Positions 8,430 through 16,880 are shown, counted from the first letter of the stretch. The stretch is 64,000 bases of DNA from Bacteroides sp. CAG:443 (GCA_000432735.1 FR887816.1:26287-90286), one strand, 5' to 3'. Program-made: numbers and translations. Notes: generated by a model not told the origin, from the letters alone.

Positions 8430-9992
8430 TTATTCGTCTTTTTTCGACTCTTTCAGGCTTTTATAATGCAGACCACTATTAATAATCCTCAAAAGTTCGC
8501 TACGCATTTTCTGAACAAGCTCCGGATTTTCTTTGGCCACATTGAAATGTTCCCCCGGATCAGAAGTCAAGTCATATAGCTGATCCTCAGCTGGATTGTT
8601 TCCTAACTCCGTATTAGTCTGTTTGTTGACAGCAGGTCCATCTGCCGCTGGTATATACTTCCACACCCCATCCGTTATCGACAAGTTATTCTGCACATTA
8701 TGTTCCACGGTCCATGATCGTCCTTTCTGCTTGGCATCCATCCACGAATTCAAGTGATTTTCACTATCGGGTGCACTCCCTTCTGGAAGGTTAACACCAC
8801 ACATCGAAGCAAACGATGCAAACCAGTCAACCTGACTCACCAAATAGTCTGAAACTCCAGGGATAATCTGTCCCTTCCAACGTATAATGCATGGAACACG
8901 CGTTCCGCCCTCATAACTACTGTATTTACCGCCTCTGTACACACCAGTAGCCTTGTGGTTACCCAACAGCTCGACCGCCTGATCCTGATAACCGTCATCA
9001 ATAACGGCACCATTGTCGCTCGAGAGAATCACAATCGTATTATCATCCAGATTCAGTTTTTTCAATGTTTCCATCACCTGCCCCACAGTCCAGTCGAAAG
9101 ACAACAATGCATCGCCACGAGGGCCTAACCCACTCTTACCGGCAAAGCGCTTATGAGGAACACGAGGTACATGAATATCGTTTGTAGCCAAGTAGAGGAA
9201 GAAAGGCTCCTTCGACTGCTGACTCTTCTCTATAAAGCGGATAGCATGAGCGGTTATACTATCGGCTATATCTTCGTCTTTCCACAAGGCACTCTTTCCA
9301 CCTTTCATATATCCGATACGTGAAATTCCATTGACGATAGACTGGTCGTGACCATGCGAAGGAAGCATACGCAAAAGTTCCGGATTATCCTTCCCCGTAG
9401 GTTCACCGGGAAAATTCTTTGTATAACTTACATACACAGGATCATCAGGGTCCAATCCAACTCCCTTACCATTCTCCATAAAGATGCATGGAGTACGATC
9501 GGCGGTTGCCGCCATGATATAAGAATAATCGAAGCCAATATCTGCCGGATTAGGCTTGACCACACCATTCCAGTCCTGCTTGCCGGTTTCATTCCCCAAT
9601 CCGAGATGCCATTTTCCTACTACTCCTGTCTGATAACCCGCATCCTTAAACATATCAGCAATGGTATAACGTTCGGGAGTTATAATCATGGCAGCATTTC
9701 CCGCTGCAATGCCGGTTCCCTTCCTTCGCCAGGCATACTCTCCTGTCAGCAAGGCATAGCGCGAAGGAGTACTTGTAGCAGCCGCACAATGAGCATTCGT
9801 AAAACGAATTCCTTCGGAAGCCAGTCTTTCCACATTGGGCGTACGTACAGCCGAAGTTCCGTTACAACTCAAATCTCCATAACCGATATCATCGGCATAA
9901 ATAAGCAACACATTCGGACGCTCCGGCAACTGTTGCGCAAAAGCCGATGAATAAAGAGCAAGGGCTCCTATCGGCAAAATCAAATTTTTCAT
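8430..9992 (-). CDS. Exported sulfatase, Ser-type (family S1)
   Basis: This 520-aa protein has a signal peptide (residues 1-19, cleaved near SSAFA-QQ). It hydrolyses sulfate esters in the periplasm, probably on glycans. Visible features are the metal-binding ADDIGYGDLSCNG near the N-terminus and the signature STPSRYALLTG. Its first residue Ser74 is predicted to be oxidised to formylglycine by a radical-SAM maturase (Ser-type enzyme). Further signatures are KWHLGLG, HDQS, and LSSDNGA with a metal-binding Asp-Asn. The overall form resembles arylsulfatase A and N-acetylgalactosamine-6-sulfatase relatives, but the substrate cannot be named. No maturase or SusC/SusD pair is adjacent. Confidence 0.92.
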   Translation of the reverse strand: MKNLILPIGALALYSSAFAQQLPERPNVLLIYADDIGYGDLSCNGTSAVRTPNVERLASEGIRFTNAHCAAATSTPSRYALLTGEYAWRRKGTGIAAGNAAMIITPERYTIADMFKDAGYQTGVVGKWHLGLGNETGKQDWNGVVKPNPADIGFDYSYIMAATADRTPCIFMENGKGVGLDPDDPVYVSYTKNFPGEPTGKDNPELLRMLPSHGHDQSIVNGISRIGYMKGGKSALWKDEDIADSITAHAIRFIEKSQQSKEPFFLYLATNDIHVPRVPHKRFAGKSGLGPRGDALLSFDWTVGQVMETLKKLNLDDNTIVILSSDNGAVIDDGYQDQAVELLGNHKATGVYRGGKYSSYEGGTRVPCIIRWKGQIIPGVSDYLVSQVDWFASFASMCGVNLPEGSAPDSENHLNSWMDAKQKGRSWTVEHNVQNNLSITDGVWKYIPAADGPAVNKQTNTELGNNPAEDQLYDLTSDPGEHFNVAKENPELVQKMRSELLRIINSGLHYKSLKESKKDE

Positions 9993-10035
9993 AGTATCTT
10001 AAAACTCTGTTATTATATCTTTTCTTATGATCATA

Positions 10036-10043
10036 CAAATGTA
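10036..10043 (-). promoter_or_regulatory. Promoter -7 box of the sulfatase gene
   Basis: The minus-strand reading is TACATTTG, matching TAnnTTTG, about 45 bp upstream of the sulfatase ATG. The -33 element is not clear. Confidence 0.5.
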
Positions 10044-10092
10044 AGGATAAACCAACAAATAATAGAATTCCAAAAGCCTTTTTCAAATGAGC

Positions 10093-11316
10093 TTACCGTT
10101 TAGCATTAAACCGAACTCCCACTCCCAGCATCAAGTTATTCGGCTTCCTGAATTTGTAAAGCTGATATCCTACATGCAAAAATAAATTTTTAGTGATATC
10201 TGTCTTCAAGGCTACAATCTGATAAAATGAATCAGTATCTGCTCCTTTACATAGAATATTCCGTCCGACACCCAAATTAATCGAGAAAATAGGCATGACA
10301 ATCTCTGCCCGAACCGACAGTCCAACAGCCAGTTGTTCTTTCAGTGGTGGCCGGTGAAACCGGATATTCTCCGCATCAACGCCACCTACAGTATTGGCTA
10401 TATGTTCGTTTATGTTAGCACTCTCATCATATTGCGCATCCAGTGACAAACCGGCACGAAAATAGTTACTGAAATTATACATCGGAGTAAAATTCAATCC
10501 TCCCACAGCAAAAGAACCAGGTACAAGCACCGGAGAACTTTCCGGAGGAAATACTCCTTTCTTTTTCAAAGCTCCATATACAATCAGATCATAACTGATA
10601 TAGGGCTTGAACGCATCTCTATTCCGATAAGTAGCATATCTTCTATCATACAATTCAAGCTTCTCCTTGCTGCCGAAGTAGCGTATCAGCCCGATACTTC
10701 CGCCTATCGTATTAACTCCAGAGTTAGGATATCCCGTATTGCCATTCGAATAATGTGTAACTCCAACTCCGGCCCGCAGGTTCGTACAGGCATCAATCTG
10801 CCAGTTAAGCAACAAGCCGAAATTAATATAGGCATTTATTTTCGAGCCAACTACATTATTCATCGGATTGGTTTCCTTATCGTATTTCTTCCATCCGAAG
10901 GAAGCTCCAAAATTCCACTCATAGTCGAAAGACAAACGACGGGTTATACTGGCAATCCTATATGTTTGAAAGGCATAGACAGCCAGCGGATTACCTATCT
11001 CGGATGAATTGAAAAAGGTATTATATCCTACTCCAAGACCTTGTATAGCATATGGATACATACGTCCCCAATAAGTATCGGGGGCGAATTTAAATCCATA
11101 CTTCACATGTCCCGAGAAAGTCTTCCTGACAGGAGTTTGTGCAGCATTCGCACCTTTAAAAAATCCATTGGTAGGAAATGTATAAGCAGGTCGGAAATCG
11201 ACCCCTATTATATGGATTAATCGCTGACTTGTACTATCCTTACTACTTGCCATGACATAAACAGACAAGCATAAAAACATACACACAGCTATAAGCCTAT
11301 TCGTTTTTCTGTTCAT
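10093..11316 (-). CDS. PagL-like outer-membrane acyloxyacyl hydrolase family protein (copy 1)
   Basis: This 407-aa protein has an N-terminal signal sequence (about residues 7-23) and a run of amphipathic beta strands, ending in an aromatic-rich barrel strand. Around residue ~180 it carries GVTHYSNGNTGYPNSGVN. That matches the His-x-Ser-Asn motif of PagL/acyloxyacyl hydrolases, which remove a fatty acid from lipid A in the outer membrane. By my alignment the third active-site residue (Glu in PagL) is Asn here. It is longer than PagL itself (~150 aa in the mature enzyme), with extra barrel sequence after the motif. The upstream lipoprotein gene ends 1 bp before it, so they form an operon. A paralogue lies at 24483-25718. 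Confidence 0.75.
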   Translation of the reverse strand: MNRKTNRLIAVCMFLCLSVYVMASSKDSTSQRLIHIIGVDFRPAYTFPTNGFFKGANAAQTPVRKTFSGHVKYGFKFAPDTYWGRMYPYAIQGLGVGYNTFFNSSEIGNPLAVYAFQTYRIASITRRLSFDYEWNFGASFGWKKYDKETNPMNNVVGSKINAYINFGLLLNWQIDACTNLRAGVGVTHYSNGNTGYPNSGVNTIGGSIGLIRYFGSKEKLELYDRRYATYRNRDAFKPYISYDLIVYGALKKKGVFPPESSPVLVPGSFAVGGLNFTPMYNFSNYFRAGLSLDAQYDESANINEHIANTVGGVDAENIRFHRPPLKEQLAVGLSVRAEIVMPIFSINLGVGRNILCKGADTDSFYQIVALKTDITKNLFLHVGYQLYKFRKPNNLMLGVGVRFNAKR

Positions 11317-11317
11317 C

Positions 11318-12292
11318 TTACTCTTGTTTTTCAGGAGTTATATAAAATTCGTAGGGCCGTTTACTATAAATGGTACCTTCAAACGTTTTCTTCCTTCCGC
11401 TGAAAGGATGGGAAGTGTACAATTTATAATCTATCCAATATTGCTCTATCAGATAATCGACAGAAATTTTCCATTTCTCACCAGGAGGAATCGTATATTT
11501 CTTCCCGACCAAGCTGGAATTGATGACATTGCTGATTTGCTGGGAATCGCTTCCAAACTCCACTTTCGTATCTTCCAATACTGGTTTTCCGTCTATAAAA
11601 TCGGGAATGACTACCAACGGTAAGGGAGTTCCTAAAAAACATTTGTACTGTTTTTCTTCGTTCCACCCACTTTTATCTCTGAAAGAGATCTTACGCGGGA
11701 AAGATGATTCCATCGGATCGAAGTACCAACTCGTAGGTTGAGTGGACTGGGTGTTATCTATCATCACCGAATAATCAGGCTCCAGCATATTATCGGAATA
11801 AGATAAACTCTCCCAATCATATACGATGCTGTCAACTTCGTATTTCGAAGTAGGAGCCAATGACACCGGAATGGACTTTATTTCGTATTCATTGCCCACA
11901 ACTATCTCGACATCAAATGCTTTTCCATTCCTATTATCACCAGAGAAAATACAGAGTTCCCGACCATTCCTTTTCTCTACCCTGAAGTCACAATAATCAT
12001 AACCTAACTTAATTACAGCATTTTCGCCGTTCTCCAAAGGAAAATTTCTCCCGTCGGGCTTCCCCTCGAGGTCACAAATCACTCCCCATACATTTTCATA
12101 GGTCCCATATATATTCAAAATATCCCAATTATCCGACTTAAAGGCTATTCTGGCAACCGTATCCGTTTCCGACAACTGTATAGTCGGCACGTCAGGCAAA
12201 TAGTCGTCTATAAAAACATGATTATTACATCCGGCCAAACACATACACAAGCTCAGCCACAATATATTACGTAGATTCCTCATTACAATCAA
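11318..12292 (-). CDS. Lipoprotein of unknown function (cassette copy 1)
   Basis: The protein has 324 aa. The hydrophobic leader ends in the lipobox CLAGC, so it should be lipid-anchored in the envelope. An ATG at 12283 is an alternative start with the same leader. The N-terminal mature region (VFIDDYLPDVPTIQLSETD, then KSDNWDI) and the C-terminal region (YTSHPFSGRKKTFEG) are shared with the lipoprotein at 23457-24464, which also sits beside a PagL-like gene. The predicted structure is mostly beta strands. I do not recognise a named family. It lies 38 bp after the barrel gene at 12331 and 1 bp before the PagL-like gene, forming a three-gene operon. Confidence 0.8.
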   Translation of the reverse strand: MIVMRNLRNILWLSLCMCLAGCNNHVFIDDYLPDVPTIQLSETDTVARIAFKSDNWDILNIYGTYENVWGVICDLEGKPDGRNFPLENGENAVIKLGYDYCDFRVEKRNGRELCIFSGDNRNGKAFDVEIVVGNEYEIKSIPVSLAPTSKYEVDSIVYDWESLSYSDNMLEPDYSVMIDNTQSTQPTSWYFDPMESSFPRKISFRDKSGWNEEKQYKCFLGTPLPLVVIPDFIDGKPVLEDTKVEFGSDSQQISNVINSSLVGKKYTIPPGEKWKISVDYLIEQYWIDYKLYTSHPFSGRKKTFEGTIYSKRPYEFYITPEKQE

Positions 12293-12330
12293 CCTCTGAA
12301 TTAATTTTCAAACTGTATATTCCCTCAGTT

Positions 12331-13155
12331 TCATCTTCCGGGAGGCATGATAACCGGTGAGCCGCCCCGCTTGTCAATAACGACACTTCTTAGTATTTCA
12401 TACAGTATTCCACCCACATCAATGCCCAAATCGAATTTATTGAATTTATAATAAGGTGTAACAATCGGAACAGTCTGCCATCCCCGTTGAGGATCGTAAT
12501 ATCTCTGCACACCCACTTCCATACCAAATCGATCTGTAAAATCATAACCCACAGTAGCTCCGTACACATTCCGATTAAAGCCATAACGACTATCCGGCGA
12601 ATAAGAGCCAAAAGCACTTATCCGAAGTCTATCTGTAGGATGATAGGTTATGCTTCCGAAAGTCCCCAAAGACTGTCCCACACTCATCGGGAAATTATAC
12701 TTAACAGCATTCACCCCTGCCTGAATAGAAAAATAATCATTCAGGTCATAACGATAAAAGAGTGAAGCCTGATTAAGCCTTCCCAGTCCGGGCAATGTCT
12801 CCTGCATACCACTGCCATAGAAATTCGGAAAGATTCGTCCGCCTGTTGTATAATCGCCATAAAACCTGGGAGAAGAATTGGAATAATAAGGAGGTATATA
12901 GAAGGGCTTACGTAGTTTAAATTCTATATTCTGTACTTCTGGAATTTCGGTCATAGGATCATTCAGCATATTTTCTCTAAAATCTGCCGAGTATTCACCC
13001 ACTTGAGGAGACATCATATGCTCACGCAGCATGATCAAACTATCTGTATTCAGTTTTACACTGTCGTTCTTGATATGCTCCTGAGCATAAATCTCCGAAC
13101 AAAATAAACAAAGTGCAGATACTATAATAAAGCGTCCCCCTTTCATATGTTTCAT
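12331..13155 (-). CDS. Putative outer-membrane beta-barrel protein (cassette copy 1)
   Basis: This 274-aa protein has a signal peptide ending near SEIYAQ. A hydrophilic stretch with short acidic segments follows (residues ~25-85). After that come regular alternating strands rich in Tyr, Phe and Gly, such as YFSIQAGVNAVKY, FGSITYHPTDRLRISAFGSYS and GATVGYDFTDRFGMEVGVQRYY, which suggest a small barrel. The function is unknown. It is the first gene of the three-gene minus-strand operon with the lipoprotein and PagL-like genes. The gene at 26037-26672 has a similar position and build in the second cassette, though clear sequence similarity is limited. Confidence 0.7.
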   Translation of the reverse strand: MKHMKGGRFIIVSALCLFCSEIYAQEHIKNDSVKLNTDSLIMLREHMMSPQVGEYSADFRENMLNDPMTEIPEVQNIEFKLRKPFYIPPYYSNSSPRFYGDYTTGGRIFPNFYGSGMQETLPGLGRLNQASLFYRYDLNDYFSIQAGVNAVKYNFPMSVGQSLGTFGSITYHPTDRLRISAFGSYSPDSRYGFNRNVYGATVGYDFTDRFGMEVGVQRYYDPQRGWQTVPIVTPYYKFNKFDLGIDVGGILYEILRSVVIDKRGGSPVIMPPGR

Positions 13156-13523
13156 AGTTTAATTATAAATTTAAATATAAATGAAATAATTCATATAACT
13201 ATTACCTTCTAACCTATTTTAACAACAGAAGTCTATTGACAGACTGACGTACCAAACAGCATGCGAAAGTCGATAATCAATATGAGTATAAAATTACCAT
13301 TCATATTATTCAAATCTTTTCTTCGTAATATAAACTACACGAAACCATAAGAATTCAAGGTACATCAACCATTTTCCACCCCGACCGGTTCCGGATTATG
13401 GTATAAAATGCATGATGATTTTCTTGAAAAAACATTTCTTTTATATTAATTAACCTTTTGAATAACCATACATTACGATAATTCCGTAGATTTGCGAAAA
13501 GTTCGTAATAAAACTCATTCAAT
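13156..13523. other. Divergent intergenic region (promoters)
   Basis: This 368-bp AT-rich gap separates the minus-strand barrel operon from the plus-strand blaI-like gene. I found no ORF or RNA gene. The only good promoter element is TAGATTTG at 13487-13494. BlaI-type repressors usually bind palindromes in such regions, but I could not identify a clear one. Confidence 0.6.
13487..13494 (+). promoter_or_regulatory. Promoter -7 box of the blaI-like gene
   Basis: TAGATTTG matches TAnnTTTG and lies 30 bp upstream of the ATG at 13524. A TTTG at 13457-13460 is about 26 bp upstream, longer than the usual spacing. Confidence 0.6.
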
Positions 13524-13889
13524 ATGGAAAAGCTAACTTATCAAGAAGAAGAAGCCATGCGCTTTATTTGGAACTTAGGACCATGTTTTGTGAAAGAGAT
13601 CGTGACATGTTATGATGAACCGAAGCCTCCTTACACGACAGTAGCCTCGATTGTGAACAATCTGAAGCGCAAAGGATATCTGAAAGCCGAAAGATTTGGA
13701 AACACGTACCGGTACACGCCACTGGTAAAGCAGGAAGAATATACCAGCAACTCCGTGGGAAATATCGTGCGTAATTATTTTGCCAACTCTTATAAGGAGA
13801 TGGTTTCGTTTTTTGCCAAAGAACAGAAAATCTCCAAAGACGAGCTCAACGAGATTATCGACCTGATTGAAAAGCAGGAAAACAAATAA
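13524..13889 (+). CDS. BlaI/MecI/CopY family transcriptional repressor
   Basis: This 121-aa winged-helix protein reads MEKLTYQEEEAMRFIWNLG, then PPYTTVASIVNNLKRKGYL (recognition helix region), a wing with RFGNTYRYTPLV, and a C-terminal dimerisation helix. Members bind palindromic operators as dimers and are inactivated by proteolysis triggered by a partner M56 membrane protease. Such a partner is encoded 51 bp downstream. No beta-lactamase gene is nearby, so the regulon is probably envelope functions rather than penicillin resistance. The divergent barrel operon is a plausible target. Confidence 0.92.
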   Translation: MEKLTYQEEEAMRFIWNLGPCFVKEIVTCYDEPKPPYTTVASIVNNLKRKGYLKAERFGNTYRYTPLVKQEEYTSNSVGNIVRNYFANSYKEMVSFFAKEQKISKDELNEIIDLIEKQENK

Positions 13890-13940
13890 AAGTTTGAAAT
13901 CCACGAATAAACATCTACAGATATATAATACTTCTTTTAT

Positions 13941-15218
13941 ATGCTATATCTTCTTCAAGTCAATATTGGATTGATTCTGTTTTACGCATTGTATAAGCTG
14001 CTGTGTACACGGGATACATTCTTCCACTCACGAAGATTCATCCTGATGGTATCGCTTATCTTACCTTTTATCCTGCCTCTCATCGACATACGGGAATGGA
14101 TGGAAAGTCGTGACAGCCTGATTATGCTCACTCACTTCGACTATTCGGTAGTGTTGCCAGAGATTGTAGTAGGAAGTAAAGCTGCGGGAACAGGGAATCA
14201 GGTATTCATTCTGTCCGAATGGATCAAATACATCTATCTTGCTGGAATAGCACTACTGACCATCAGATTCTTTATTCAGGTAGTCAGTATGTATCGTATC
14301 ATTTTGCACACGCCAACGAAGATGATAAACGGTATCTGCATAAAATGCCTAAAAAATCCTTCCGGACCGTTTTCTTTCTTTGGATGGATTTTCATTAATC
14401 CAACTGTCGTAAAGGAAAACGAAATGGACGAGATCCTGACACACGAATTGGCTCACGTAAAGCAAAAGCATTCCATCGATATTCTTATTGCCGAAATAAT
14501 CAGCATCTGCTGCTGGATAAATCCTTTTGTCTGGCTGATAAAACGAGAAGTCAGACTCAATCTGGAATTCTTAGCCGACAAGAAAGTAATGGAGGCAGGA
14601 TTTTCCACTAAAAGTTATCAATATCACCTGCTTGGATTGGCATACAATCACAAGTACGGGTTATCCAATAATTTTAATTTTTCTCATCTTAAACAACGTA
14701 TCATTATGATGAACAAGAAAAAATCAAATGGTGCAGCGCATATTAAATATGCACTGTTCACCCTTCCGGCCTTTGCTCTACTCGTTGCCGGAAACATCTC
14801 CTGTTCGCAGGATGCATCAGAAAAGACAGATGCAAAAGAAGAAGTTGTCACACCAGTTAGTCCGGATGCAGCGGAAACTCCAGCAGAAAATCCTGCGGAA
14901 GAAAAAGCATTCGATGTAGCAGAACAGATGCCTGAATATCCAGGAGGAATGCAGGAACTGATGACTTTCCTTCAAGAGAATATCAAGTATCCCAAATCGG
15001 CACAAGAACGCAAAGTAGAAGGTCGCGTCATTGTACAGTTTGTAGTAGAAAAAGACGGAACTCCTACCGAGTTTAAAGTTGTACGTTCCATCGATCCAGC
15101 CCTTGATGAAGAAGCTTTGCGTGTAATGAAGGCCATGCCGAAATGGAAACCTGGTATGCAGAAAGGACAGCCTGTAAGAGTAAAATACACCATACCTGTA
15201 TCGTTCAAGCTTAAGTAA
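13941..15218 (+). CDS. M56 (BlaR1-type) membrane metallopeptidase with C-terminal TonB domain
   Basis: This 425-aa protein starts with membrane helices (residues ~1-20, 33-50, 95-115). A cytoplasmic zinc-protease segment carries HELAH at 168-172, followed by a further hydrophobic segment near residue 185 and one near 270. An Ala/Glu/Pro-rich linker (~285-315) then leads to a TonB C-terminal domain (YPGGMQELMTFLQENIKYP, VQFVVEKDGTPTEF, KWKPGMQKGQPVRVKYTIPVSF). The penicillin-sensor domain of BlaR1 is replaced by this TonB domain. It likely pairs with the upstream BlaI-like repressor to sense an envelope signal and relieve repression by cleavage. Linkage to outer-membrane receptors is inference. 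Confidence 0.92.
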   Translation: MLYLLQVNIGLILFYALYKLLCTRDTFFHSRRFILMVSLILPFILPLIDIREWMESRDSLIMLTHFDYSVVLPEIVVGSKAAGTGNQVFILSEWIKYIYLAGIALLTIRFFIQVVSMYRIILHTPTKMINGICIKCLKNPSGPFSFFGWIFINPTVVKENEMDEILTHELAHVKQKHSIDILIAEIISICCWINPFVWLIKREVRLNLEFLADKKVMEAGFSTKSYQYHLLGLAYNHKYGLSNNFNFSHLKQRIIMMNKKKSNGAAHIKYALFTLPAFALLVAGNISCSQDASEKTDAKEEVVTPVSPDAAETPAENPAEEKAFDVAEQMPEYPGGMQELMTFLQENIKYPKSAQERKVEGRVIVQFVVEKDGTPTEFKVVRSIDPALDEEALRVMKAMPKWKPGMQKGQPVRVKYTIPVSFKLK

Positions 15219-15228
15219 TTTCTATTGT

Positions 15229-15289
15229 TGAGTCCGCTTTAAAATGTTTTTTCAGTTAGATGTGAAAGAATAATTTTAACGCGGACTCA
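15229..15289 (+). terminator. Terminator after the M56-TonB gene
   Basis: TGAGTCCGC plus an AT-rich extension (15229-15245) pairs with the inverse at 15273-15289, followed by a short T-run. It lies 11 bp after the stop codon. Confidence 0.75.
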
Positions 15290-15449
15290 TTTTATAAAAT
15301 TGATTGTCTTCGGTATAGAAGATGAAAAACCTTTGGCCTTCATAAATAAAATAGATAATTTTAGGGCGAATGATTGAGTGTCAAAGTAACAGAATTAATG
15401 ATGATTCCCATAAACTTTCAAGAAAACAACTTCCTAAAATGACTATTAT

Positions 15450-16031
15450 ATGAAAATGGATGCATTTAACACATATATGTCTAACATACCCACTGACTTT
15501 TTTAAGAGCTTATGCCTAAAATATGGAAGCGCACATACCTATAAAAAAGGAGAATACATCTCAAAAGAAGGTGATATATTCCCTTATTGGGGATATATAG
15601 AATCAGGTATTATAAAATACACTTGCTACAACGTGACTGAAAAAAAAGAATATAATACAGGATTTTCCTTTGCTGGCGAATTTATGGCCGATTATCCCAC
15701 ATGTCTTTATAATATCAAGTCTGAGCTTTCCATACAGACCTTGACAGCCTGCAAAATATATATTTGCCATTCTGAATGGCTGAAAGAAGAATTTGAAAGA
15801 AGCATGGAAAATCAATATATTGCACGTATTGTAGCAGAACAAATGTGCTTTCAAACCTATTCAAGATATACCGACTTTTATAGACTGACCCCTGAAGAAC
15901 GGTACAGACAACTTATCAAAAGAAGCCCAGATTTACTTCAACTCATTTCCGTAAAAGAAGTTTCATCTTACTTGAGAATAACACCGACCCACATGAGTAG
16001 AATAAGAAAAATGGTAAGTTTTGACAAGTAA
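15450..16031 (+). CDS. Crp/Fnr family transcriptional regulator (copy A)
   Basis: The 193-aa protein has an N-terminal cyclic-nucleotide-binding-like beta-roll (HTYKKGEYISKEGD, YWGYIESGIIKYT, YNTGFSFAGEFMADYP). A long dimerisation helix and a C-terminal helix-turn-helix follow (LISVKEVSSYLRITPTHMSRIRK). No Fe-S cysteine cluster or canonical cAMP-binding Arg is apparent, so the ligand is unknown. Related regulators are encoded at 28458 and 29031. A 24-bp perfect palindrome starts at the stop codon, and a lipoprotein gene follows. Confidence 0.9.
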   Translation: MKMDAFNTYMSNIPTDFFKSLCLKYGSAHTYKKGEYISKEGDIFPYWGYIESGIIKYTCYNVTEKKEYNTGFSFAGEFMADYPTCLYNIKSELSIQTLTACKIYICHSEWLKEEFERSMENQYIARIVAEQMCFQTYSRYTDFYRLTPEERYRQLIKRSPDLLQLISVKEVSSYLRITPTHMSRIRKMVSFDK

Positions 16032-16053
16032 ATCTCAACATATGTTGAGATTT
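16030..16053. promoter_or_regulatory. 24-bp perfect palindrome (TCTCAA-N6-TTGAGA)
   Basis: The core TCTCAACATATGTTGAGA is flanked by matching AAA/TTT, making a 24-bp perfect palindrome overlapping the stop codon of the Crp/Fnr gene. It is followed by TTTTGGTTTTT, so it could act as that gene's terminator. The same half-sites at the same spacing recur at 28198-28215, which argues for a protein-binding site. Its centre is about 97 bp upstream of the next ATG. Confidence 0.75.
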
Positions 16054-16084
16054 TGGTTTTTAGTCTGCAATTGAATGAAATATA

Positions 16085-16116
16085 TTGTTCTTCATAAATA
16101 CTTTATAGTACCTTTA
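16085..16116 (+). promoter_or_regulatory. Possible promoter of the DUF4377 lipoprotein gene
   Basis: A TTG at 16085-16087 and TACCTTTA at 16109-16116 (one mismatch to TAnnTTTG) are spaced about 21 bp apart, ending 22 bp before the ATG at 16139. Confidence 0.5.
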
Positions 16117-16138
16117 TGTATTAAAAAATAATAACTAT

Positions 16139-16498
16139 ATGAAGACAAAGAATTTATTTGGGATACTGATGTTATTCCTGTTTACTGTTACTTTTATCAG
16201 TTGTGATAAAAAAGATGATCTGACAGACAAAGTAGAAATTGTAAAAATGTATGTCTCTGCGAAAACAGATACTTATATACCCTGGGGGAGTGAAGCTCCT
16301 ATAGAGTGTATGCTCGTTAAAGAAGAAGGAAATGCAAGCTATTCAAAACTTCCTTTCAGTGGTATAGACGGATTTGTTTATAAGAAAGGGATTGAATACA
16401 CTCTTAAGGTTGAAAAAACAACCTTAGCAAATCCTCCTGCAGATGATAGCAATGTCAGATATAAACTGATAGAGATTTTAACAGAACAAGAAAAATGA
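16139..16498 (+). CDS. DUF4377 domain lipoprotein
   Basis: This 119-aa protein has the leader MKTKNLFGILMLFLF and lipobox FISC, so the mature protein is lipid-anchored at Cys22. The mature part matches DUF4377: ECMLVKEEGNASYSKLPF, IDGFVYKKGIEYTLKVEK, ANPPADDSNVRYKLIEIL. The function of the domain is unknown. It lies about 108 bp after a Crp/Fnr gene with a palindrome between them, so Crp/Fnr control is likely but unproven. The leader is nearly identical in DNA and protein to those at 17718 and 27765. Confidence 0.85.
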   Translation: MKTKNLFGILMLFLFTVTFISCDKKDDLTDKVEIVKMYVSAKTDTYIPWGSEAPIECMLVKEEGNASYSKLPFSGIDGFVYKKGIEYTLKVEKTTLANPPADDSNVRYKLIEILTEQEK

Positions 16499-16538
16499 AA
16501 GGAAAATAGAAAAGTTGGAGAACCTGAAGGTATTATGC

Positions 16539-16822
16539 CTAAAGGTTCTCGATAATGTTTTTATTCAGTATATCTAGAATCAAGGCTTTCTTTTCAAAAA
16601 CCTGAAGCTCTGTACCGCAGTCCGGGCACTCCGTATAAATTTCCGCAAAGAGGACGGGTAACTCTATAAGAAAGCCGTAGTAATTGTATGGAACATAATT
16701 CCCACTCTGCCATCCAGACCAATCTCTTTGAAAAAATAAACCGGAGCAAACAATACACCACTATTATTCTCGTAAAGTGAGAAAAACTGTCGATGGTGGC
16801 TTATTAATTCATCTCTATAATT
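16539..16822 (-). pseudogene. Decayed gene fragment, frameshifted
   Basis: On the minus strand two adjoining frames read like protein. From 16822 down one frame gives RDELISHHRQFFSLYENN and then SGVLFAPVYFFKEIGLD before hitting a stop. The other frame continues as GWQSGNYVPYNYYGFL, then IELPVLFAEIYTECPDCG (a CPDC zinc-ribbon-like motif), ending with a TAG at 16541-16539. No start codon is evident and one frameshift separates the halves, so I call it a remnant. A shorter related remnant lies at 17382-17501. I do not recognise the family. Confidence 0.5.
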
Positions 16823-16841
16823 TCAAATCAATTATAAAAAC

Positions 16842-16849
16842 TATATTTG
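16842..16849 (+). promoter_or_regulatory. Promoter -7 box of the unknown gene at 16881
   Basis: TATATTTG is a perfect TAnnTTTG match 31 bp upstream of the ATG. A TTTC at 16821-16824 could be a weak -33 element. The promoter lies at the end of a diverged repeat shared with 17405-17545. Confidence 0.6.
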
Positions 16850-16880
16850 TATGTTTCTGAATCAAATTGATAAATAAAAT

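Noticed and set aside
16030..16053. Palindrome read only as a terminator of the Crp/Fnr gene
   Set aside because: It may terminate transcription, but the exact recurrence of its half-sites at 28198 without a T-tract makes a protein-binding role at least as likely, so it is not listed as a terminator.
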